Positions 1 through 7,140 of a stretch of DNA of 21,989 bases are shown here, piece by piece; position 1 is the first letter of the stretch, and each line of letters starts with the position of its first letter. The stretch comes from JBCCSZ01 sp039199225. Its GTDB lineage: Bacteria > Bacteroidota > Bacteroidia > Chitinophagales > Saprospiraceae. The notes under the pieces were generated by a model that was given only the letters and a program-made list of their open reading frames with translations, did no database searches and was not told where the DNA came from. The stretch covers positions 1 to 21,989 of the forward strand of contig JBCCSZ010000111.1 of NCBI GenBank assembly GCA_039199225.1, given 5' to 3'. The position numbers were made by a program, and so were the translations under genes.

Positions 1-51
1 ATTAGACTTGTTGGACTCTGAAAATCAGTATATTGTGTTAAAAATTAGCTA

Positions 52-387
52 ATGGATTATACCCAGATAAAAAGTACTCGCCAATTCAAGGCTACTACAG
101 GCTACAGTAAGCCGGAATTTGAAGAGTTATATAAATATTTCAGTAAGAACTACAAAGAAGAATTTGGGCAAAGTTATAAGGAATATATTGAAGAAAATGT
201 AACAGAGCCTCCAAAATTCGATAGCTTGGATAAATGTTTATATTTTATATTATTCCAACTCAAAAATGATATGACTTTTGATAGTTTGGGAGCTGTATTT
301 GGAATGGATGGTTCAACAGCACATAATAATTTCAAAAGGTTCTTACCAATGCTGGAACAGACATTGAGAAAAAAAAGTCTATCCTAG
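52..387 (+). CDS. IS5-family transposase, N-terminal part (helix-turn-helix, ORF A)
   Basis: This encodes 111 residues. Residues about 70-100 (DMTFDSLGAVFGMDGSTAHN and what follows) look like the helix-turn-helix found ahead of DDE_Tnp_4 nuclease domains in IS5-family transposases, and would bind the inverted repeats. The frame ends at TAG 385-387, soon after a run of eight A at 369-376. The catalytic half continues one base further on in the +1 frame. Skipping a single base there yields one protein of 306 residues with no other interruption, so the element is either disabled by a one-base insertion or uses +1 frameshifting or transcript slippage at the A run. The ATG at 52 comes about 50 bases after the left IS end, as expected for a short element. 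Family assignment is firm. Whether the split is functional is not known. Confidence 0.8.
   Translation: MDYTQIKSTRQFKATTGYSKPEFEELYKYFSKNYKEEFGQSYKEYIEENVTEPPKFDSLDKCLYFILFQLKNDMTFDSLGAVFGMDGSTAHNNFKRFLPMLEQTLRKKSLS
369..376 (+). other. A8 run, site of the frame switch in the IS transposase
   Basis: Eight consecutive A lie exactly where reading must pass from the ORF A frame (codons AGA AAA AAA AGT) to the ORF B frame (AAA AAA GTC TAT). The change needed is +1, equal to losing one A or gaining two. The usual -1 slip on A AAA AAG would lead to the third frame, so it does not explain the arrangement. Homopolymer runs like this are known sites of transcript slippage in IS elements and also of sequencing or replication errors; the sequence alone does not distinguish these. 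Confidence 0.6.
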
Positions 388-391
388 ACGG

Positions 392-973
392 TTGTATGAA
401 AATGTTGAAGATTTTGAAACGGATTTATCTGGGGAAAAAGAAATAATATTTGACGGAGTTGAAAATAGGACAAATCGTCCTAAAAATGCTGATAATCAGA
501 AGGATATGTACAGTGGTAAAAAGAGCGCTCATACAAATGCAGCTATGGTTTTATCCAATAAGGATCGATGGATTTATTATGTAAGTTACTTGTATATAGG
601 AAGCTGTCATGACTTTGGAATATTTACCTCAGAATTCGAACCAGGACTTGGATGGTTTAAAAAATTCAAAGTCATTCTGGATTTAGGTTTCATAGGTTTT
701 AAAAAGTTGTATGATTCAAAAGAAGTATTAATTGGATTTAAAAAACAGCGAAAATCAAAAAATAATCCCAATCCTCCAGATTTGACTAAAGCTCAAAAAC
801 AGTGGAATAGATTTGTAAGTAAACAAAGAATTTATGTTGAACATGCTATTGGAGGAATGAAAAGATATAGGGTATTAGTAAATACCAATCGACTAAAGTG
901 CTATAAATTGAAAAATACGATTTTAGGAATCTGTGCCGGTCTATGGAATTTCAAACTAAGCATAAATCGTTGA
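392..973 (+). CDS. IS5-family transposase, catalytic DDE part (ORF B)
   Basis: This holds the DDE_Tnp_4-type nuclease that would cut and join the element's DNA. The triad is visible: D in IIFDGVE (codon 452-454), D in ILDLGFIG (codon 680-682) and E in VEHAIGGMKRYRV (codon 839-841). The GxxKRYRVL-like region after the Glu and the cysteine-containing C-terminus are typical of the family. The TTG at 392 is only the first possible initiator in this frame. The reading frame is open further upstream, through KKVYPRR from about 371, which reads naturally on from ORF A. The protein is therefore probably made as a fusion with ORF A, not from 392. The stop at 971-973 is about 20 bases before the right inverted repeat. 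No internal stop or deletion is seen, which suggests recent arrival. Confidence 0.8.
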   Translation: MYENVEDFETDLSGEKEIIFDGVENRTNRPKNADNQKDMYSGKKSAHTNAAMVLSNKDRWIYYVSYLYIGSCHDFGIFTSEFEPGLGWFKKFKVILDLGFIGFKKLYDSKEVLIGFKKQRKSKNNPNPPDLTKAQKQWNRFVSKQRIYVEHAIGGMKRYRVLVNTNRLKCYKLKNTILGICAGLWNFKLSINR

Positions 974-1102
974 TTATCACTGGAAATCAAGTCTATTATT
1001 CAAATTGTGATTCATTTCTGACAAGACTAAGTCGGCCGAAGACTCGTTTCATTCGTTTAAGTTAGGTGAAACAAAGGTATCGATGCCAATGCCAGAGGGC
1101 AG

Positions 1103-1139
1103 TTTGCTCGAAAAAGAGTGGCGTTTTTCGTTATTTTTG
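1103..1139 (+). promoter_or_regulatory. Candidate Bacteroidota-type promoter for mog
   Basis: TATTTTTG at 1132-1139 fits the -7 consensus TAnnTTTG, and TTTG at 1103-1106 could be the -33 element. The 25-base spacing is a little longer than the usual 19-21. The -7 box ends 21 bases before the mog ATG. The IS right end lies about 110 bases further upstream, so this promoter would have survived the insertion. The -33 match is weak. Confidence 0.4.
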
Positions 1140-1160
1140 ATTTGGTAAAAAAAGAAATAA

Positions 1161-1718
1161 ATGGCAATAGCAAAAGTTGGAATTATAAATGTATCTGATC
1201 GAGCCTCCAAAGGGATTTACGAGGATATTCCTGGAAAAGCAGTAGTAGCCACTCTAGGAGAATATTTGGTCAGTGATTGGACATATGCATATGCTGTCAT
1301 TCCCGACGAGCAAGATCAGATTGCGGCAAAGATGATAGAAATGGCAGATAAAGACGGTTGCTGCTTGATTATTACGACAGGAGGTACGGGGCCTGCTGTC
1401 CGAGATGTGACTCCAGAGGCGACAGAGCAGGTTTGTCAAAAAATGATGCCGGGATTTGGGGAGCAAATGCGGCGTGTGAGCCTGCAATATGTTCCAACTG
1501 CCATCCTTTCCAGACAAACTGCTGGCATTCGGAACCATACCCTGATTGTCAATTTGCCCGGTAAGCCAAAAGCGATTCGCGAATGCCTGGATGCTGTTTT
1601 TCCAGCGATTCCATATTGCATTGATTTGATTGAGGGGCCTTATCTGGAAGCCAATGAAGCGGTCATAAAGGTTTTTCGGCCCAAATCAGCTATTCGGAAG
1701 AAAGAAAGTGAGCAGTAG
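1161..1718 (+). CDS. mog: Molybdopterin adenylyltransferase
   Basis: The product activates molybdopterin with ATP, giving adenylyl-molybdopterin ready for metal insertion in molybdenum-cofactor synthesis, in the cytoplasm. It is 185 residues, close to the family's usual size of about 195, and the whole length follows the MogA pattern. Visible motifs are NVSDRASKGIYED at residues 10-22, IPDEQ with Asp49, and TTGGTGPAVRDVTPEAT from residue 72 with Asp82. Asp49 and Asp82 align with the two aspartates known to matter in E. coli MogA. The PGFGEQMR, PTAILSRQ, LPGKPKAI and FRPKSA blocks of the family are also present. It starts at ATG 1161 behind an A-rich leader without a Shine-Dalgarno site. No moa, moe or modABC gene is adjacent, so the rest of the pathway must be elsewhere. 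MoaB, which shares the fold, is the alternative, but the Mog-specific blocks favour Mog. Confidence 0.95.
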   Translation: MAIAKVGIINVSDRASKGIYEDIPGKAVVATLGEYLVSDWTYAYAVIPDEQDQIAAKMIEMADKDGCCLIITTGGTGPAVRDVTPEATEQVCQKMMPGFGEQMRRVSLQYVPTAILSRQTAGIRNHTLIVNLPGKPKAIRECLDAVFPAIPYCIDLIEGPYLEANEAVIKVFRPKSAIRKKESEQ

Positions 1719-1914
1719 CTTAGGTGGAGGAACTTCCTTTTGTGGGAAACTCGCCTAGGTAAGCAGTGCGTAAACACAGTAAAATCGACCCAATCGGATG
1801 GCTTTCTGAAACGATCGTCTGTGCATAAGTGTCATCATAGCTTTACGTACTTTTATTGTTGAATTAATAATTATATTATCCTTTTGTGGTCTGAGAACCA
1901 TGGGACTCTTTTGG

Positions 1915-1922
1915 TATCTTTG
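1915..1922 (+). promoter_or_regulatory. Candidate -7 promoter element upstream of the helicase gene
   Basis: TATCTTTG matches TAnnTTTG exactly. A TTTG at 1883-1886 lies 28 bases upstream, too far for a good -33 element. If this box is used, transcription would begin near 1929, which rules out the TTG at 1931 as start codon and supports the ATG at 1970. A GGAGG at 1933-1937 is not followed by an in-frame start at normal distance. Confidence 0.35.
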
Positions 1923-1969
1923 CAAAAATTTTGGAGGTAGATTGCCTATCCGTAACCATTCCAGCTTTT

Positions 1970-4900
1970 ATGATTGATAAAGAACTTGTTACCATTGCGC
2001 TTGATGACAATTTCACCCATGTTATTCGCATGAGTGGGTTGCAGTATTTCAGGGGAGGGATGGTAGAGATAATAGAGCACAGCGATACCCACGTATTGGC
2101 AGAAGTTAAAGGGCCTCATGGCGACTTTTTTGAGGTGAGTTGGGAGGTTGTCAACGATGCTGATTCGATTTGGTTAGAGCCTACCTGCGATTGTCCAAAA
2201 GAGGACTTCTGCAACCACCAGGCTGCCGTTTTGTACCAGCTTCTGATGAAAACTCAGCCTACAAAGCGCAGGGGACGGCGAAAGAAGGTGGAGGTTATTG
2301 AAGCAGATTGGCGATCGAATGACAGGGGCAAAAGATTCGGCCTTTTCAGATTGGATGGAAAAAGGGCGGGGGAGTATCGAAGATTGCCTTTGGAAGAATT
2401 TACGCCTGCCATGATCATCGAGAAGTCGGGTCCACGCCATCGGTCTTTTTTAGAGTGGAATGAATCCTTTAGAGGCAAGTTGATTTCTGAAACGGAATTT
2501 GAGATTGTCACCTATTCAGAATACGAGAATCGGTATCGCAATCGGTATCGGGAACTAAAAATGCGTTTGCGCAAAGACGATGACGGGATATTCATCAAAT
2601 GTCTTACCTGCAACAAGAACACACCTGTCTTGTGTGAACACCAACAAAAGATATTTCAGGCCGTCCGAGGACCATTGGAAGAGGCAGGGTTTTTCCATCC
2701 TGAATTCAAGCTGTCGATGATATTAGACGATGCAGCAAAGAGTCTACAGGTCGACCGAGAAGCATTCCACAAGTATTTTGAAATACAGCTTGTGGACAGC
2801 GGCATCATTGCTCATCCCATCAAGGACAATATATATAGCAGCGATTGGATCAATAGGGTGCATCGAATTTTTGATATGGAGCAGCTCTTGCGAGAAGAGC
2901 GACTGACCAAGATAGAGCAAAGCCTAAGTGAAGGACGCCGGCAGAAAGTTGCCTATTTATGGGCAAAGAATTACCAGGATCACGGAGATGTCTTACTGTG
3001 TTTCATGGAGGGCAACAGCATGAAAACCAAAGAGGGCTTACACAGTACCAATCGGGAGATATTGGAAACACCCGATAATTTCCCCAAATCCCAAAAAGAG
3101 CTTGCCAATCAATTTCTAAACGCCTGTCAGGAGCTTGACACCCTTAAGAAGCACGACAACCTCCGGACGATGATAGCGGATAACATCGAGGGGCTGAACG
3201 AGGTTTATCAATATGTGACCATGGAAGAATTTCGCTTTGGCTTGCCAAAGTTGAGAGCTTCCGAATTGCATCTGGTGAAATTTGATTCTCGGATGCTGAG
3301 TTGCAGCTTTTCCATCGAGCGCAAGGATGGTTTGGTCCACATCACCCGCAAAGTGATGGCGGGACGAGATCCATTTAATTACAATAAGGTGCGGTATACC
3401 AATCCCGTGTTTTGTGCCACGACGGAGCGTGCGCATCTATATCCTCATTCGCAGTTTGAGTCTTTCATGAGACTTTTTCCTAATGCAGATTCGATTGTGC
3501 TGCCCTTTACCACCAAAGAAGACTTCACGCGCCTGGTAGCTGGTTTTAGGAAATACTTCAAGGTCGATGTAGAGGAAGGCTTGATCATGGAAGAGGAAAC
3601 GGTCACGGAGCTGCGCTATCAAATACTACTCCGAGAGGTGGGAGAGTTCATTGTCTTTGAACCCCGGCTGAGTACGCCCGATGGGGAATACAGCTTCAAT
3701 GCCTTTGATGAAGACAGCTACCACATTGATGATAAGATATATCGCCCCGACGAATCGGATCGGCACTTTTTGATTAATTTCCTAAAGAGTTCTCATCCGG
3801 ATTTTGAAGAGACCGTGCAGATGGATGGCTTTATCTTTTTGGACATTCGGGCGATGATGAACAACTATTGGTTCTTACATTTCAACGATGCTTGCGAAGC
3901 GGCTGGCATAGAATTGCTGGGGCAGAAAAATCTGACCAAATTCAAATACAGTAAACTTCGGCCACAGACCTCCTCTTATGTCAAATCGGGCATCGACTGG
4001 TTTGAGGTGTCTATGGAAGTTTCCTTTGGTAAAGAAAAGGTAAAGACGGCAGATTGGATTCGCGCATTGCGCAACAACGAATCGTTTGTTACTTTGAAGG
4101 ATGGCAGCCTGGGCGTTTTGCCGGAAGAGTGGTTGGAGCAGGCTCGGAAGATTGTCGCGGTGGCCGATCTCGAAAATGGGGAGCTTCGGATTTCGAAGTA
4201 TCGATTCAATGTGATCGAAGACCTCTTTGACAAATTGGACGACCAAAAGATTTTGGAGGAGTTGCGGCAGAAAAAAGAGCGCCTGGCCAATTACAGTACC
4301 GACAAAAAACATCAAATTCCCGATATTATTCAGGCGGACTTGCGCCCTTATCAAGAGCATGGTTTTGCTTGGTTGAAATTTTTGGATGAATCTGGCTTTG
4401 GAGGCATTCTGGCCGATGATATGGGACTCGGTAAAACGCTGCAGGTCATTGCCTTGCTGGCAGATCAAATAGATGAGGCACCATCCCTAGTGGTTGTTCC
4501 AAGAAGCCTTCTTTTTAATTGGGGAGCAGAGATCGATAAATTTTGCCCTACCTTAACATACATCATCCACCACGGCCCGGGTCGATCAAAAGCGTTGGAA
4601 GCACTGTTTCCTTGCAATGTGATCATTACCACCTATGATACGGCTGCCAGTGACATTCAGATGTTGAAGGACTTCCATTTCAACTACATTATTTTAGATG
4701 AATCACAGGCGATTAAAAATCCAGAATCGAAACGATACAAGGCCATGCGGCTTTTACAGTCGAGAAATAAAATTACGATGACGGGTACGCCAATCGAAAA
4801 CAACACCTTCGACTTGTATGCCCAGCTGAGCTTTTCGTCTCCCGGACTGTTGGGAACCAAAACCCACTTTAAAAACAACTTTGCTATTCCCATCGATAAT

Positions 4901-5716
4901 CAGGGAAATACGGAGGCAGCCAACTTACTTCGAAAGCTCATTCACCCCTTTGTACTGCGTCGAACAAAAGAGCAAGTAGCCAGTGACTTACCCAAAAAGA
5001 CGGAGACCATTATTTATTGTGAGATGGGACCTGCACAGCGCAAACTGTACGAAAATCTTAAGCGAAAAGTAAAAGAAGACATCGAGGAGGAGGTGGAAGA
5101 AAAAGGCTTTGCCAAGTCTAAGTTTAAAATATTGGATGGCTTGTTGCGACTTCGTCAGATGTGTAATTCTCCTTTGCTGTTGAACAGTTCATTCAAGGGG
5201 TCCAATGCCCAATCGGTGAAAATTGATATCCTCTTACAAAATCTGACAGAGGAACTGGATCAGCACAATGCGCTGGTATTTTCGCAATTTGTGAGCCTGC
5301 TCAGTATCGTTCGAAAAGCACTGGACGAACGCGGTATTAAATACGCCTATCTTGATGGTTCGACCACCAAGCGTCAAAAAGAGGTTGATCGGTTTATGAA
5401 TGACAAAGACATCAAAATATTTTTAATCAGCCTGAAAGCAGGTAATACGGGTTTGAACCTCGTTAAGGCAGACTATGTCTACATCATCGACCCTTGGTGG
5501 AACCCCGCCGTTGAGGCACAAGCCATTGACCGGACCCACCGAATCGGTCAAGACAAACAAATATTTGCCTACAAATTGATTTGTAAAGATTCCATAGAAG
5601 AAAAGATTCTACAGCTACAGATCAAAAAGAAAAAGTTGGCGCAAGACATTATTCGAACGGACGAGAACATTATGAAGAGCCTGGATAAGAGCTCGCTGAT
5701 GAGCTTGTTTGACTAG
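1970..5716 (+). CDS. SWIM zinc-finger SNF2-family helicase/ATPase
   Basis: This is a large cytoplasmic DNA-dependent ATPase of the SNF2 (Swi2/Snf2, superfamily 2) type, 1248 residues from ATG 1970. The frame is open back to a TTG at 1931, but that lies on the predicted transcription start. At the N-terminus a SWIM zinc finger is visible as C73-D-C75...C81-N-H83. A second possible metal cluster follows at C211, C214, C222 and H224. A long region of about 550 residues without recognised motifs comes next. The two-lobe motor is C-terminal: Walker A DDMGLGKT near residue 817, the DEAH-box variant DESQ near 910, TGTPIENN (motif III) near 940, the second lobe with FSQF and LDGST, and motif VI AQAIDRTHRIGQ near 1183. 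All motor motifs look intact. Bacterial SWIM-SNF2 proteins of this architecture are common but their substrates are mostly unknown; roles in repair, recombination or transcription recycling are guesses. It stands alone, with more than 200 bases before it and 1.4 kb after it. Confidence 0.92.
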   Translation: MIDKELVTIALDDNFTHVIRMSGLQYFRGGMVEIIEHSDTHVLAEVKGPHGDFFEVSWEVVNDADSIWLEPTCDCPKEDFCNHQAAVLYQLLMKTQPTKRRGRRKKVEVIEADWRSNDRGKRFGLFRLDGKRAGEYRRLPLEEFTPAMIIEKSGPRHRSFLEWNESFRGKLISETEFEIVTYSEYENRYRNRYRELKMRLRKDDDGIFIKCLTCNKNTPVLCEHQQKIFQAVRGPLEEAGFFHPEFKLSMILDDAAKSLQVDREAFHKYFEIQLVDSGIIAHPIKDNIYSSDWINRVHRIFDMEQLLREERLTKIEQSLSEGRRQKVAYLWAKNYQDHGDVLLCFMEGNSMKTKEGLHSTNREILETPDNFPKSQKELANQFLNACQELDTLKKHDNLRTMIADNIEGLNEVYQYVTMEEFRFGLPKLRASELHLVKFDSRMLSCSFSIERKDGLVHITRKVMAGRDPFNYNKVRYTNPVFCATTERAHLYPHSQFESFMRLFPNADSIVLPFTTKEDFTRLVAGFRKYFKVDVEEGLIMEEETVTELRYQILLREVGEFIVFEPRLSTPDGEYSFNAFDEDSYHIDDKIYRPDESDRHFLINFLKSSHPDFEETVQMDGFIFLDIRAMMNNYWFLHFNDACEAAGIELLGQKNLTKFKYSKLRPQTSSYVKSGIDWFEVSMEVSFGKEKVKTADWIRALRNNESFVTLKDGSLGVLPEEWLEQARKIVAVADLENGELRISKYRFNVIEDLFDKLDDQKILEELRQKKERLANYSTDKKHQIPDIIQADLRPYQEHGFAWLKFLDESGFGGILADDMGLGKTLQVIALLADQIDEAPSLVVVPRSLLFNWGAEIDKFCPTLTYIIHHGPGRSKALEALFPCNVIITTYDTAASDIQMLKDFHFNYIILDESQAIKNPESKRYKAMRLLQSRNKITMTGTPIENNTFDLYAQLSFSSPGLLGTKTHFKNNFAIPIDNQGNTEAANLLRKLIHPFVLRRTKEQVASDLPKKTETIIYCEMGPAQRKLYENLKRKVKEDIEEEVEEKGFAKSKFKILDGLLRLRQMCNSPLLLNSSFKGSNAQSVKIDILLQNLTEELDQHNALVFSQFVSLLSIVRKALDERGIKYAYLDGSTTKRQKEVDRFMNDKDIKIFLISLKAGNTGLNLVKADYVYIIDPWWNPAVEAQAIDRTHRIGQDKQIFAYKLICKDSIEEKILQLQIKKKKLAQDIIRTDENIMKSLDKSSLMSLFD

Positions 5717-6323
5717 GTGTTCTTATGCTTACTCACTTGGGAAAAAGAACCAATAAGTACAATTTTATAGCGCCAGAACTTAGTATATAGGTAAATTGAA
5801 ATCTAGTTATAATTCTTGGAATTATTCGTAATAGTGTATCATCATATAGCACTACAATTATTTCAAATGAATTAGCTTATTAGAATTGACTCGCGATGTA
5901 AGGTCTTAAAATACGTTGATTATCTATATTGAAAAATTGGAATTCCATTTTAGGATCACAGAAAAGAACGAGTACAATTTACAAATACGGGCAAAGACTA
6001 AGAAAGCGGGGAATACACGAACCGGATCAATAATCTCAAGTTGAAAATAAGAAAAGCTCAAAACAAGGTAGCTTTTACGATAAATTCTCCGCCTCTAGAG
6101 TTATACTCAAGAACTAGGAAAAGAGTTAAAGTAACTTTATTGAAAAGACCACGAGGGAATTAAGAGAACCATTTCCTCAAATCAAAGGATTCTCAAGGAG
6201 TATGCAAAAGCAGCATGGTACATGTATGGAGGTAAATGAATAAGCATTTCTAAAAGAAGAAGATTCAATTTTATTTTGCGTCATAAATACATTGATTTTT
6301 GTAACAAAAAAATAATTTATTTG

Positions 6324-6355
6324 TTTGATTGTATTATTATTTTTTAATACCTTTG
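6324..6355 (+). promoter_or_regulatory. Strong-looking Bacteroidota promoter inside the gene-free stretch
   Basis: TTTG at 6324-6327 (with a second TTTG at 6320-6323) is followed after 20 bases by TACCTTTG at 6348-6355. This fits the -33 TTTG and -7 TAnnTTTG elements at the expected spacing. Of the three candidates in the window it is the best match. Transcription would begin near 6362, about 780 bases ahead of the next gene start at 7141. The transcript would be either a very long leader of the secreted-protein operon or an RNA of its own. Confidence 0.5.
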
Positions 6356-6677
6356 AATCAAACTTAAGCGTGTTACTTTAAAACAACAATAGAAATTTGT
6401 AGAGCTAAAATCTTATCTTAAGCAGCACTAAAATTTTCTATCTTTCCAGAACTTGGAGCCAGAGTCCAGATGATAAAATCTGGATATGATCTAGACTAAA
6501 GACTTAAATAAGGTGTGACTTTTCCTTTGTGTAATATGTAGTCTTCCATAAGTATTTGGAGGTACTTCATAGTACTACTTTGCAACTTAAAGCAGAGAGA
6601 AAATTTCAGTGATCTGAAGTTTTCAAGCTAAGGCTTTTATCTGTCTAGCAGCTTGGTATGATAACTGGGTTAAGAGG

Positions 6678-6749
6678 TATCGATTGTGAATTATTTACAA
6701 TCTGTCACTTTTTAGCCTGATTATCGGATGCACCCTCTTATCGATTGTG
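6678..6749 (+). repeat. 11-bp direct repeat TATCGATTGTG, two copies
   Basis: The 11-mer occurs at 6678-6688 and again at 6739-6749, with start points 61 bases apart. AAGAGG precedes the first copy and CCTCTT precedes the second, so the two sites are also flanked by complementary hexamers. Paired operator sites or scars of small rearrangements would both look like this. Confidence 0.45.
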
Positions 6750-6902
6750 TGGACTGCCTTAGAATCGCAGTTCTGGGTTGATATTGGGATGGCCATGTAG
6801 TTGTATAGCTGCAGGGAATGGATTGTAATATACGAAATACCATTGTCGTATACACTTCGCGTTTTCGGCTGATACCGCTTATGTGGTATTCAACAACCTT
6901 TG

Positions 6903-6932
6903 CTATTTGAGTACGAATTTGCACTCAAATAG
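6903..6932. repeat. Perfect 10-bp inverted repeat (hairpin candidate)
   Basis: CTATTTGAGT at 6903-6912 is the exact reverse complement of ACTCAAATAG at 6923-6932, with a 10-base loop. Several loop bases can also pair (C6914-G6921, A6916-T6919). No T-run follows on either strand, so it is not a standard intrinsic terminator. It sits about 210 bases before the secreted-protein operon and could be a regulator site, an RNA structure in the leader, or a mobile-element remnant. Confidence 0.6.
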
Positions 6933-7140
6933 ATGAAAAAGATATGCAGTAAATAGGTAAATATAGAAAAGATGGAAAGGCTAAAAGTAAACTTTTGTAA
7001 CGCGCTTAATTGACTGAATTGGTTGGTTTTTATGGAAGTCTGGTGTGGCTAACTCAGTCTTCTTGCTGATGGCATTTCTGTCTTTTCCTTTTTGCTGATT
7101 TGTAAGAGATCGGCCCTTAAAAATTTTAAATACCGAGATA

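Larger units (their letters stand above)
3..995 (+). mobile_element. IS5-family insertion sequence, apparently complete
   Basis: Imperfect terminal inverted repeats bound the element. The left end starts TAGACTTG at 3-10, and the right end carries its exact complement CAAGTCTA at 988-995. Comparing about 26 bases of the two ends inward gives roughly 18 matches. The outermost TA on each side may be the duplicated target rather than part of the element; TA targets are known for some IS5 subgroups. Between the ends lie two overlapping-frame transposase ORFs that together carry a full D-D-E triad. The element is visibly more AT-rich than the mog and helicase genes next to it. Only two bases of left flank are in the window, so the target duplication cannot be confirmed. 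The family is judged from the transposase type, and the subgroup is not determined. Confidence 0.8.
5717..7140. other. 1.4-kb AT-rich stretch with no recognisable gene
   Basis: No ORF on either strand looks like a protein. The one longer minus-strand frame (6721-6924, 67 codons) has no family resemblance. The base composition is clearly more AT-rich than the flanking genes and resembles that of the IS. Within it I see a promoter-like site (6324-6355), an A/T palindrome at 6296-6310, an 11-bp direct repeat (6678-6688 and 6739-6749) and a perfect 10-bp inverted repeat (6903-6932). Short peptide stretches in several frames (for example one ending near 6239) could be remnants of decayed coding sequence, but I cannot name a parent gene. 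No tRNA or rRNA was recognised. Confidence 0.6.

Noticed and set aside
1718..1764. Imperfect hairpin after mog as an intrinsic terminator
   Set aside because: GCTTA and TAAGC ends and a GGAA/TTCC inner part can pair, but the stem has large mismatches and no T-run follows.
1931..1969. TTG start for the helicase giving 1261 residues
   Set aside because: The TTG lies at the probable transcription start behind the -7 box at 1915-1922 and has no Shine-Dalgarno. The in-frame ATG at 1970 is more likely. The 13 extra residues show no domain feature.
3875..4468. 197-codon minus-strand ORF opposite the helicase gene
   Set aside because: It lies wholly within a well-supported gene in an antisense frame; it is a shadow of the coding strand.
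5690..5711. AGCTC/GAGCT hairpin followed by TTGTTT at the end of the helicase gene
   Set aside because: The stem is only five base pairs, lies inside the coding sequence, and the T-tract is poor; not supported as a terminator.
6721..6924. 67-codon minus-strand ORF in the gene-free stretch
   Set aside because: The composition is unlike a real protein, with no family resemblance, and one end lies within the inverted repeat.
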